18,929 nucleotides of DNA from CAIZGX01 sp964430305 (GTDB lineage Bacteria; Bacteroidota; Bacteroidia; Flavobacteriales_D; Sanyastnellaceae): contig CAYSEX010000042.1 in assembly GCA_964430305.1 (NCBI GenBank), positions 1-18,929 of the forward strand. The letters run 5' to 3'. Below, one piece after another: positions 7,853-15,250 of the stretch. Made by a program: the position numbers and the translations under genes. The number at the start of each line of letters is the position of its first letter. The stretch's first letter is position 1. The notes under the pieces are model-generated. The model made no database searches. It saw nothing but the letters and a program-made list of their open reading frames with translations, and was not told the origin of the DNA.

Positions 7853-9718
7853 ATGAAACAGTTTTTTCCTCGAGCAAACACACCGCGATGGATCATCTTT
7901 TTGATTGACCTAACGCTGTGTGTTTTTGCTTTATTTATAGCTTATTTGGTTCGGTTTGAATTTGCGGTTCCCAAAGAAGAATGGGATCTCGCAGTGAAAT
8001 TTATTCCGGTTTATATAGTTATTCGAGGCATTGCATTTTTCTTTGGAAAGACCTATTCTGGAATTATTCGATACACAGGAAGCCAAGATGCCATTCGCAT
8101 TTTCGTGGTGCTTTCTCTTGGTAGCTTGTTATTTTTTGGGCTGAATGTGATTGCTAACGGGATATTCAAGACTATTTTCTTGGTTCCAACTTCGGTTATC
8201 ATCATTGATTATCTTCTAAGTTTATTTGCATTGATCATTTTCAGACTCGCAGTTAAAATGGTTTATGCTGAAGTCACAAAGGAAAGAAAAGAGAAAAAGC
8301 GAATTGTTGTTTTTGGAGCAGGGGAGGGAGCTCTTTTATTAAAACGAACCTTGGATAAGGACGCGTCCTCAGAGTATGCGGTTATGGCATTCTTTGATGA
8401 TGATACCCGAAAAGGTGGGAAGCAGCTAGAAGGTATTCGAATTTACCCTTCCGCAGATTTGGAAGATTGGTTGAGTAATCATGACGTAGAAGATATATTT
8501 ATTTCAGTTCCAGATCTTGGTGTGGAGAGAAAAATGGAATTGGCAGATTTGGCTGTTCGGCACAAGCTGAAATTGAAGCATGTACCTCACGCAAGAAATT
8601 GGATCAATGGTTCGTTGAGCGCAAATCAAATACGTACGGTTCAATATGAAGATCTATTGGGCAGAGAGGAAATTCACATCGAGTCTCAGCGCGTTCGCAA
8701 TTTCGTTCAAGGTAAACGGGTGTTGGTTACAGGTGCAGCAGGAAGCATTGGTAGTGAAATAGTTCGGCAAATTTTAATGTTTAATCCGGAAGGAGTTCTT
8801 GCACTTGATGCTGCTGAAACTCCCATGTTTCAATTGGGAAGATTGAATGAAATGTCGGTTGACTCGGGGAAACTTGAGCTGGTTATTGGTGACATTCGAA
8901 ATGAAACGCGCATGGTTCGGGTCTTTGAACATTTCAATCCTGAAGTGGTATTTCACGCCGCTGCATACAAGCATGTACCATTAATGGAAGAGAATCCGGC
9001 GGAAGCTGTTTTCACCAATGTGTTCGGAACGAAATTAATGATTGAACTTTCTCAACGTTTTGGAGTTTTCAACTTCGTGCTGATAAGCACAGACAAAGCT
9101 GTTAATCCGACCAACATCATGGGAGCCAGCAAGCGCATTGCAGAACTAATTGTTCAAAGCAAAGCAGGAGCACTTCGTTCTGTAGTTACGCGATTCGGAA
9201 ATGTGCTTGGAAGCAATGGATCTGTGATCCCCGTGTTCAGAAAACAAATTGAACAAGGAGGTCCAGTTACAGTGACGCATCCTGAGATTGAACGTTTTTT
9301 CATGACCATCCCCGAGGCTGTGCAATTGGTGTTGGAAGCCGCATCTGGTGATGGTGACAATGAAATTGTTGTGTTCGACATGGGGAAGCAAATTAAAATC
9401 GCCGAATTAGCTAGAAAGATGATTCTGCTCAGTGGTCTTGAACCGAATGTAGACATTCAAATCGAGTATACAGGTCTTCGTCCGGGAGAGAAATTGTATG
9501 AAGAAGTTTTAGCATCTGAGGAAAATCTGAAAGCTACACATCATCCGAAAATATTAAAGGCCAATCCCAGGACCATCAATGAGCATGAATTGAATGAGAA
9601 ATTGATTTTGTTGCATCATGCAGCTCTTGCACAAGATAACATGTTACTTGTAAGAATCATGAAAGAGTTGGTTCCTGAATTCAAATCAAATAATTCTACT
9701 TACAGTCAGCTCGATTAG
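7853..9718 (+). CDS. membrane-anchored nucleotide-sugar 4,6-dehydratase, FlaA1/WbpM/CapD type
   Basis: Enzymes of this family convert UDP-GlcNAc or a related UDP-sugar to a 4-keto-6-deoxy sugar used in O-antigen, capsule or glycoprotein glycans. The 621-residue length and layout are those of the large, WbpM-like subclass. Four hydrophobic segments lie at about 13-35, 49-64, 83-105 and 108-136. A first Rossmann-like domain begins with VVFGAGEGA (about 152-160), and the catalytic SDR domain has GAAGSIG at 294-300. Further motifs are AYKHVPLMEENP near 370-382 and STDKAVNPTNIMGASKR at 412 onward. Asp414, Lys415, Met423 and Lys427 give the Ser-Met-Lys style active site known for large homologues rather than Ser-Tyr-Lys. 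The C-terminus has the usual RPGEKLYEE block. It lies 3 nt after the thiolase and 3 nt before the yigZ-like gene, with no glycosyltransferase or aminotransferase beside it. The exact sugar product cannot be inferred. Confidence 0.9.
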   Translation: MKQFFPRANTPRWIIFLIDLTLCVFALFIAYLVRFEFAVPKEEWDLAVKFIPVYIVIRGIAFFFGKTYSGIIRYTGSQDAIRIFVVLSLGSLLFFGLNVIANGIFKTIFLVPTSVIIIDYLLSLFALIIFRLAVKMVYAEVTKERKEKKRIVVFGAGEGALLLKRTLDKDASSEYAVMAFFDDDTRKGGKQLEGIRIYPSADLEDWLSNHDVEDIFISVPDLGVERKMELADLAVRHKLKLKHVPHARNWINGSLSANQIRTVQYEDLLGREEIHIESQRVRNFVQGKRVLVTGAAGSIGSEIVRQILMFNPEGVLALDAAETPMFQLGRLNEMSVDSGKLELVIGDIRNETRMVRVFEHFNPEVVFHAAAYKHVPLMEENPAEAVFTNVFGTKLMIELSQRFGVFNFVLISTDKAVNPTNIMGASKRIAELIVQSKAGALRSVVTRFGNVLGSNGSVIPVFRKQIEQGGPVTVTHPEIERFFMTIPEAVQLVLEAASGDGDNEIVVFDMGKQIKIAELARKMILLSGLEPNVDIQIEYTGLRPGEKLYEEVLASEENLKATHHPKILKANPRTINEHELNEKLILLHHAALAQDNMLLVRIMKELVPEFKSNNSTYSQLD

Positions 9719-9721
9719 TAC

Positions 9722-10312
9722 ATGGCTACAATGCGAACTGTTACTCAATCTGGAGAGTCATTATACAAATCCTCTGGCAGCAAACATTTTGGTTTTTCCT
9801 TTTCCATTTCATCAGAGAATGAGGCCAAGGGGAAATTAGATGCATTGTGGTTGAAGTTTCCAGATGCGACGCACATTTGCTATGCTTATATTTTAAGATC
9901 GGGTTTAGAACGAAGTTCAGATGATGGAGAACCGGCTGGAAGCGCCGGCAAACCCATATTGAATGCTTTGAAATCAGAAAGGGTTGTTAATGTTTTGGTG
10001 GCAGTAGTGCGGTATTATGGTGGAACGAAATTGGGGATTCCGGGTTTGATCGACGCTTATAAATCTGCGGCAAAAATGGTGTTAGACGAGAGTCTTATTG
10101 CAGATATTCAAGTGGAATCTACTTTGTTTTTTCAATTAAGTTATGAGCAACAACCGATTTTCATGAATAGATTGAATAGAATGAACTACACAAAAAAAGA
10201 GATTCGCCAAAATGAGCGTTTTGAAATGTTAATTTCAGTGAACGAAGAAGATACCTTTCGATTCATTGAAATGGCCGAAGAACTCAACGTTTTTGTTGAA
10301 GTTAGAAGTTAA
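9722..10312 (+). CDS. yigZ: YigZ/IMPACT family protein (UPF0029)
   Basis: A 196-residue member of the YigZ/IMPACT family, found in bacteria and eukaryotes. Eukaryotic IMPACT regulates the eIF2-alpha kinase Gcn2; the bacterial role is not settled. The N-terminal UPF0029 domain (about 15-125) carries the signature RSSDDGEPAGSAGKPIL at 64-80 and VVRYYGGTKLGIPGL after it. A smaller C-terminal domain (about 135-192, DUF1949-like) follows. Length is near the usual 200-205. The ATG at 9722, 3 nt after the dehydratase stop, is the natural start; a second ATG three codons in would also fit. Third gene of the thiolase operon. Its TAA at 10310-10312 shares bases with the stop codon of the convergent SpoIID-like gene, so there is no room for a terminator between them. 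Confidence 0.9.
   Translation: MATMRTVTQSGESLYKSSGSKHFGFSFSISSENEAKGKLDALWLKFPDATHICYAYILRSGLERSSDDGEPAGSAGKPILNALKSERVVNVLVAVVRYYGGTKLGIPGLIDAYKSAAKMVLDESLIADIQVESTLFFQLSYEQQPIFMNRLNRMNYTKKEIRQNERFEMLISVNEEDTFRFIEMAEELNVFVEVRS
10309..10312. other. 4-nt overlap of convergent stop codons (TTAA)
   Basis: The plus-strand TAA (10310-10312) and the minus-strand TAA (10309-10311 read in reverse) share the self-complementary tetramer TTAA. The coding regions overlap, so transcription from each side must run into the other gene unless it is stopped inside the coding sequence. Confidence 0.9.
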
Positions 10313-11454
10313 TTCTCTTCTTCTTCTTCGTGGGTAAACAACCACACCATATCATACGGAACCAAATGAACATTGGTGTAATAGAAATTCAAAATTTCTT
10401 CAAAAGTCTTTCCTTTTTTAGCCATATTCATGGCACCTTCTTGACAAAGCCCAACGCCGTGTCCAAAGCCTTGACCAATAAAAACGGCTTCGTTATTTTG
10501 CAAATGAACGGTGAAATAAGCAGATTTTAATTTCAGGTCGGTGCGAATTGTTTTTGTGGGAATTTTTATGTTGTTGTGTTGGTAATACATGACTTTTTTA
10601 CCAGGAAAAAATGAGGTGATACCGAGCGTGTCTGCTGTATTTACTTTTTTGGTTTCTAAATATTTTGTCCAGTCTTGAATGGGAATACGTTTTTCCCAAT
10701 TGCTATTGGGCATTCCCATGCAATACGGATCTGGCTTTCCCTTGCAATACGGCAAGGATGCTTTCCAAACCATCTCAGAATTCAAGGTGTGTCCACCGCA
10801 ATTGCTATGAAAGAAAGCCGTAATGAGATGGGCATTTTCATCTATAACAACTAGCTTTTCAGTCTGCTTTACAGCTTCTTCTATACGTGGGTCTTTCCGA
10901 TTTAAACCATGATAGACTTGACAATGAGTTCCGTCACACAAGTCGGAATGCGGATGTCTATCGAAATTATTTAACGCGTATGTTCTGCATAACACTGCTT
11001 GAACCTTATAATATTCGTTGGGTTTATTTGCTCCACCTTCAGCTTCTACAACTCCAGCTACATAGGTATCTAAATTCAAAATATTCACAAGGTACATGCT
11101 GTTTTTGTCTGCAATAAGTTCAAAGGATCCCCAATGTATGTAGCCACTGAGTTTTGCACCGTTGACGCCAAGTGAAACTTTACCTTCAGGTTGAAGCAAA
11201 ATGAATTTTGTGCAACTACCAGATTTTCCACCAGCTTTCCAGTTCATGCAACTATCTGTTTTGGTCACTGTGCATAATTCTTTGGCAGAGATGGCAACTG
11301 TTGTAGTGTCTGACTTGAACATGCAGACTTGTTCAGATTGAAATTGCAGTTGATTAATTTTCTTCTGAGCAAACAATTGAACACGAATGTTTTTCTGACC
11401 TTGAATGCATGGCGTCAGCAACAATATGATTAGACCGAATAACAACTTCCTCAT
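10309..11454 (-). CDS. exported SpoIID/LytB-domain protein
   Basis: SpoIID is a peptidoglycan lytic transglycosylase of Firmicutes sporulation, and LytB is an amidase enhancer; relatives occur widely in bacteria that do not sporulate. From the ATG at 11454 the protein has 381 residues and starts MRKLLFGLIILLLTPCIQGQ, a Sec signal peptide. A further ATG 21 nt upstream (11475) would only lengthen the n-region. Family motifs in order: VVEAEGG with the Glu expected at the catalytic position; YKVQAVLCRTYAL; the Cys/His metal-type block CDGTHCQVYHG; FFHSNCGGHTLNSEMVW; and the C-terminal GQGFGHGVGLCQEGAMNMA. All core motifs are intact, so activity on cell-wall glycan strands is plausible in the periplasm. 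The C-terminus ends in an acidic run from a TTC microsatellite. It stands alone between two plus-strand units. Whether it cuts peptidoglycan or only modulates an amidase is unknown. Confidence 0.87.
   Translation of the reverse strand: MRKLLFGLIILLLTPCIQGQKNIRVQLFAQKKINQLQFQSEQVCMFKSDTTTVAISAKELCTVTKTDSCMNWKAGGKSGSCTKFILLQPEGKVSLGVNGAKLSGYIHWGSFELIADKNSMYLVNILNLDTYVAGVVEAEGGANKPNEYYKVQAVLCRTYALNNFDRHPHSDLCDGTHCQVYHGLNRKDPRIEEAVKQTEKLVVIDENAHLITAFFHSNCGGHTLNSEMVWKASLPYCKGKPDPYCMGMPNSNWEKRIPIQDWTKYLETKKVNTADTLGITSFFPGKKVMYYQHNNIKIPTKTIRTDLKLKSAYFTVHLQNNEAVFIGQGFGHGVGLCQEGAMNMAKKGKTFEEILNFYYTNVHLVPYDMVWLFTHEEEEEN
10318..10329. repeat. short trinucleotide repeat (TTC)4
   Basis: Four TTC units lie at 10318-10329. 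On the minus strand they read as consecutive GAA codons in the acidic C-terminal tail of the SpoIID-like protein. The tract is too short to be strongly unstable, but a gain or loss of a unit would only change the number of Glu residues. Confidence 0.7.
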
Positions 11455-11549
11455 TTTACTAAAATAACGGCCCATTCATCAGAGATATTTCCTGTCTTTT
11501 CAAGTTGTAAACAGCAAAGAGTTATTAGTTCTTTTCGTTTCTTTGCAGG

Positions 11550-13733
11550 GTGTTGAAACCCTTGCTCATTATTCCTCCACTCACTCAACTGAATACGCCG
11601 TATCCGGCTACTGCTTATTTAACCGGATTTTTGAATCAACAGGGAATTCAGTCGAGACAAAAAGATTTGGGATTGGACATGGTGTTGGAGGTGTTTTCAA
11701 AAAAGGGTTTTGAGCGTTTATTTGATGCCATTGAACAGGGCGATTTTAAATTGTCTCAACCGTTAGATGGCATGGTGAAGAACAGACTGGCCTACGAAAG
11801 AACGGTAAATGCTGTTGTTTCATTCCTACAAAATAAAAACTACACATTAGGCTATCGCATAGCCAATGGGGCTTATTTGCCCGAAGGCGCTCGATTCAAA
11901 CAGATTAAAGATCTGGAATGGTTCTTTGGAAACATTGGTGTACAAGATAAAGCCCGATACAAATGCACCATGTATTTGGAAGATGTGTCAGATCTTATAC
12001 AAGCTACCGTTGGTCCTCATTTTGGATTTTCGAAATATGCAGAGCGTATTGCAAGAACAGCGGTTTCGTTTAATCCAATTTTAAATGAATTGTTGAGTCC
12101 CACAAATTATCTCGATGAAATTCTAGAGAAGAATATGGCCGCGTATTTCTCTGAAGAGGTGCCACAAGTAGTGGGGTTTACCGTTCCTTTTGGAGGTAAT
12201 TTATACGGCGCATTGAAGGCGGGGCAATGGATAAAAAAGCATTTTCCACAAACACAAGTGGTCATGGGAGGTGGATACGCAAACACCGAGTTGCGTGAAT
12301 TGTCAGATTCAAGGGTATTTGATTTTGTAGATTATATTACGCTTGATGATGGTGAAGGTCCCTTCTTGGCTTTGTTGAAGCATTTGGAAGATCCCATTCA
12401 AAATGCGCATTTAAAAAGAACATTCAGACGAACACCCGAAGGCAAAGTAGAATTCGTAGACACGTTGGAAGGTGGTGATTTTTTACACAGCCAAAAGCCA
12501 GCCCCGAAATACGAAGGTCTTCGTTTTCATGATTACCTGTCTGTCATTGATATGCCCAACCCCATGCATCGGATGTGGAATGATGGAAGATGGAACAAGA
12601 TTACAGTTGCACACGGTTGCTATTGGAAGAAGTGTAGTTTCTGTGACATTACATTGGATTATATTGGAAGGTATGACCAAACATCGGCTGCGCATTTGGT
12701 AGATCAAATGCAAGAGCTAATTGCAGAAACAGGTGAGACTGGATTTCATTTTGTAGATGAAGCCGCACCTCCGGCAGCCTTGAGAGACCTGGCAGTAGAA
12801 ATATTGAGAAGAGGTTTGCAAGTTTCGTGGTGGACAAACATTCGATTTGAAAAAACATTTACCCCCGATTTATGCCAGCTCTTGGCGGCCTCAGGATGCA
12901 TAGCTGTTACAGGTGGATTGGAGGTAGCTAGTCCGCGGATATTGGCATTGATTGATAAGGGAATTTCCATAGATCAAGTAGCACGGGTTTGTGCCGCATT
13001 TCGCGATTCGGGTATTTTAGTTCATGCCTATTTAATGTTCGGTTTTCCAACTCAAACCGCACAAGAGACCATTGATTCGCTCGAGGTTGTTCGTCAACTT
13101 TTTGAGAATCAACTGTTGTTATCTGGACATTGGCATCAGTTTGCCATGACCGTGCATAGCCCTGTTGGAAAGGATCCGGAGAAATATGGAGTCATTCGAA
13201 CGGGCCCCGTTTTCGAGGGCTTTGCGAACAACGATTTGTTTCACGAAGATCCGAAGGGAGCCGACCACGAGCTCTTTTCAGACGGATTAAAAAAGGCACT
13301 TTACAATTACATGCACGGAGTTGGTTTTGATTTTCCTTTGAAGAAGTTTTTTAATTTTCCAATTCCAAATCCGGTTGTTCCAAGAACTCTCATTGAACGA
13401 TCATTGAAATGGATACCTTCAGATGATGTTGATGCGAAGGGAATGCATCTATACATGCATGAAACCCAAATAAAAGTGCTGAAACAAAAAGGAAAGGTGC
13501 AAGAGGTTTTATTCCTTCACAAACGAGGGTTTGAAAAACTGGAGTTGCCATACGCAGCGGCTGAATTTCTGATACAAAATGAAAATAGATTTTCACTCCT
13601 ACATCACCAGACCATTACACTGAACGAAGTAATGCATCATTTGAGTCAGGCATTGGCATGCACCGCTCAAGAATTGGTTGAATATTCTTGGTGGAAGGCC
13701 ATGCGCAAATACGTTTGGATGGTTCGACTCTAA
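11550..13733 (+). CDS. B12-binding-domain radical SAM protein, substrate unknown
   Basis: A 727-residue cytoplasmic enzyme of the cobalamin-binding radical SAM group, which uses SAM and a [4Fe-4S] cluster, often for methylation or ring chemistry. The N-terminal part (about 1-310) looks like the B12-binding fold. PPLTQLNTPYPA is the family's opening block; a long insertion follows, then VVMGGGYAN (237 onward) and VDYITLDDGEGPF. The usual Asp-x-His-x-x-Gly cobalamin ligand motif is not seen. The radical SAM core (about 345-560) holds Cys357, Cys362 and Cys365 as C-x4-C-x2-C, followed by Asp. The typical motif is C-x3-C-x2-C. Later blocks VTGGLEVASPR and HAYLMFGFPTQT fit the SAM-binding strands. 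About 160 residues form a separate C-terminal region. The start must be GTG at 11550 or TTG at 11553: a stop codon lies in frame at 11526-11528 and no earlier ATG exists. Neighbours give no pathway clue. Confidence 0.87.
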   Translation: MLKPLLIIPPLTQLNTPYPATAYLTGFLNQQGIQSRQKDLGLDMVLEVFSKKGFERLFDAIEQGDFKLSQPLDGMVKNRLAYERTVNAVVSFLQNKNYTLGYRIANGAYLPEGARFKQIKDLEWFFGNIGVQDKARYKCTMYLEDVSDLIQATVGPHFGFSKYAERIARTAVSFNPILNELLSPTNYLDEILEKNMAAYFSEEVPQVVGFTVPFGGNLYGALKAGQWIKKHFPQTQVVMGGGYANTELRELSDSRVFDFVDYITLDDGEGPFLALLKHLEDPIQNAHLKRTFRRTPEGKVEFVDTLEGGDFLHSQKPAPKYEGLRFHDYLSVIDMPNPMHRMWNDGRWNKITVAHGCYWKKCSFCDITLDYIGRYDQTSAAHLVDQMQELIAETGETGFHFVDEAAPPAALRDLAVEILRRGLQVSWWTNIRFEKTFTPDLCQLLAASGCIAVTGGLEVASPRILALIDKGISIDQVARVCAAFRDSGILVHAYLMFGFPTQTAQETIDSLEVVRQLFENQLLLSGHWHQFAMTVHSPVGKDPEKYGVIRTGPVFEGFANNDLFHEDPKGADHELFSDGLKKALYNYMHGVGFDFPLKKFFNFPIPNPVVPRTLIERSLKWIPSDDVDAKGMHLYMHETQIKVLKQKGKVQEVLFLHKRGFEKLELPYAAAEFLIQNENRFSLLHHQTITLNEVMHHLSQALACTAQELVEYSWWKAMRKYVWMVRL
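13730..13733. other. 4-nt overlap of convergent stop codons (CTAA)
   Basis: The radical SAM gene ends in TAA at 13731-13733 and the helicase gene ends in TAG on the minus strand at 13730-13732. As at 10309-10312, convergent coding regions overlap by exactly four bases with no terminator between them. Confidence 0.9.
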
Positions 13734-15010
13734 TTCTGTCTATTCGAAGGTTTTGAACTGCTATTGCTTTTTCCGAAACGTGGTTTTCCTCCGCGGTGAT
13801 TTTTTCCTCCGCCAGATCTAGAGAAAGGTTTATGACTAGTGTTCTTTTTTGGTGTGGTTGGAAGCGGTCTATAATTCGCTGGGAATGGGTGGTCTGTAAT
13901 TACTGGAATTTCAAGACCTATTAGCTTTTGAATGTCGCGAATGTATTCCAGTTCTTCCGCATCGCAGAAAGAAACTGCTTTTCCTTCGGCTCCGGCACGA
14001 CCGGTTCTGCCTATTCTGTGCACATATGTTTCCGGAATATTGGGGATTTCATAATTCACAACAAAAGCAAGTTCATCAATGTCAATACCTCTTGCTGCAA
14101 TGTCAGTGGCTACAAGCACTCGGGTATGTCCACCTTTGAAGTTTGACAAAGCACGTTGTCTGTGATTTTGAGATTTATTGCCGTGAATGGCTTCAGCCTT
14201 AATGCTATTTTTTGCAAGCAACTTAACTACTTTATCGGCACCGTGTTTTGTGCGGGTAAAGACCAAAGCAGCCCGAATGGACTTGTCATTCAGCACATGA
14301 ATAAGCAAATCTTTTTTATCTTCTTGACTTACGAAGTACAGCGCTTGTTCAATTTTTTCTGCCGTGGAAGAGACGGGAGTCACCTCTACTTTTTTCGGCG
14401 TGGTTAATATTGAATTTGCAAGTTCTTGAATGGCTTTGGGCATGGTTGCCGAGAAGAAAAGCGACTGCCTTTTTTTTGGAATAAGTTGAAGAATACGTTT
14501 TACATCATGCACGAATCCCATGTCTAGCATGCGGTCTGCTTCATCTAACACAAACATGTTAATGTTCGCGAGTTGAATGAATTTCTGTTGAACCAAGTCA
14601 AGAAGTCTTCCGGGGGTGCAAATGAGAATATCTACTCCAGCTTGGATGGCACGAACCTGCGACGATTGATTTACACCTCCGAATATAACAGTGTGTTTCA
14701 GGTTGAGGTGTCTGCCATAGCTGCTGAAACTTTCACCAATTTGAATGGCAAGTTCGCGCGTTGGGGTAACAATGAGTGCACGTATGGGTTTTCTTCCTGG
14801 GGTTGATTTTACATTCTCAGAAAGTAATTGTAAAATAGGAATAGCGAATGCCGCAGTTTTACCGGTTCCGGTTTGAGCGCATCCAAGTAAATCATGCCCT
14901 TCGAGTAAGATGGGAATGGCTTGTTCTTGAATGGGAGTGGGTGAAGTGTAACCTTCTTGACTGAGCGCTCTGAGAATGGGCTCAGCGATGTTTAACTTTT
15001 CAAAAGACAT
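13730..15010 (-). CDS. rhlE: DEAD-box ATP-dependent RNA helicase, RhlE type
   Basis: Unwinds or remodels RNA duplexes using ATP, in ribosome assembly, mRNA decay or cold response. The 426-residue protein has every core motif: the Q motif around FEKLNI and TPIQ (Gln28); Walker A AQTGTGKT at 45-52; PTRELA at 83-88; TPGR at 132-135; DEAD at 156-159; SAT at 187-189; ATDIAARGID at 301-310; and HRIGRTGRAG at 331-340. The tail from about 385 is rich in Ser, Gly, Lys and Arg and has little order, the usual RNA-binding extension of RhlE-like proteins. The ATG at 15008-15010 gives the canonical MSFEKLN start. A perfect -7 element 65 nt upstream implies a leader of about 58 nt, the longest in this window. 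The gene is divergent from the propeller lipoprotein and overlaps the radical SAM gene at its 3' end. Several RhlE-like paralogues are common in this phylum. Confidence 0.94.
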   Translation of the reverse strand: MSFEKLNIAEPILRALSQEGYTSPTPIQEQAIPILLEGHDLLGCAQTGTGKTAAFAIPILQLLSENVKSTPGRKPIRALIVTPTRELAIQIGESFSSYGRHLNLKHTVIFGGVNQSSQVRAIQAGVDILICTPGRLLDLVQQKFIQLANINMFVLDEADRMLDMGFVHDVKRILQLIPKKRQSLFFSATMPKAIQELANSILTTPKKVEVTPVSSTAEKIEQALYFVSQEDKKDLLIHVLNDKSIRAALVFTRTKHGADKVVKLLAKNSIKAEAIHGNKSQNHRQRALSNFKGGHTRVLVATDIAARGIDIDELAFVVNYEIPNIPETYVHRIGRTGRAGAEGKAVSFCDAEELEYIRDIQKLIGLEIPVITDHPFPANYRPLPTTPKKNTSHKPFSRSGGGKNHRGGKPRFGKSNSSSKPSNRQN

Positions 15011-15075
15011 GAATTCAATAACCGTTTCATTTTGATGTGCTAACGCGAAGTTGCATAGCTTGGAATGAAAGCGTG

Positions 15076-15083
15076 CAAAGGTA
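15076..15083 (-). promoter_or_regulatory. -7 promoter element for the RNA helicase gene
   Basis: On the minus strand this reads TACCTTTG, an exact TAnnTTTG match. A T-rich run, but no TTG, sits at the -33 distance. It would give a leader of roughly 58 nt before the ATG at 15010, long enough for post-transcriptional control. The rest of the 240-nt divergent spacer is AT-rich with a nine-A run near 15194-15202. No confident -7 box for the rightward gene was found in it. Confidence 0.45.
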
Positions 15084-15250
15084 GTGCTATCTGACTCAGA
15101 ATAAAAAGATTGTTTTTTAGCGAAACATTTAATTCAAAGATTTTCCATGAATAATATTCATTTCCATTGTAGATTCGAGCAGCATATTATTTTAAAAAAA
15201 AATAGATTATTCGTCTTAACTATTCAGTCTTATTAAATTCATTTCAAACC

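Noticed and set aside
11455..11549. Promoters in the divergent 95-nt spacer between the SpoIID-like and radical SAM genes
   Set aside because: TTTCTTTG near 11538-11545 resembles a -7 box with a mismatch in the key A, and nothing convincing was seen on the other strand.
12472..12970. Frames on both strands inside the radical SAM gene
   Set aside because: They overlap the conserved cluster-binding region, are short and have no coherent protein features.
15140..15250. Promoter for the propeller lipoprotein gene
   Set aside because: The region is AT-rich with an A-tract, but only one-mismatch -7 candidates (such as TAGATTCG) were found, so no site is called.
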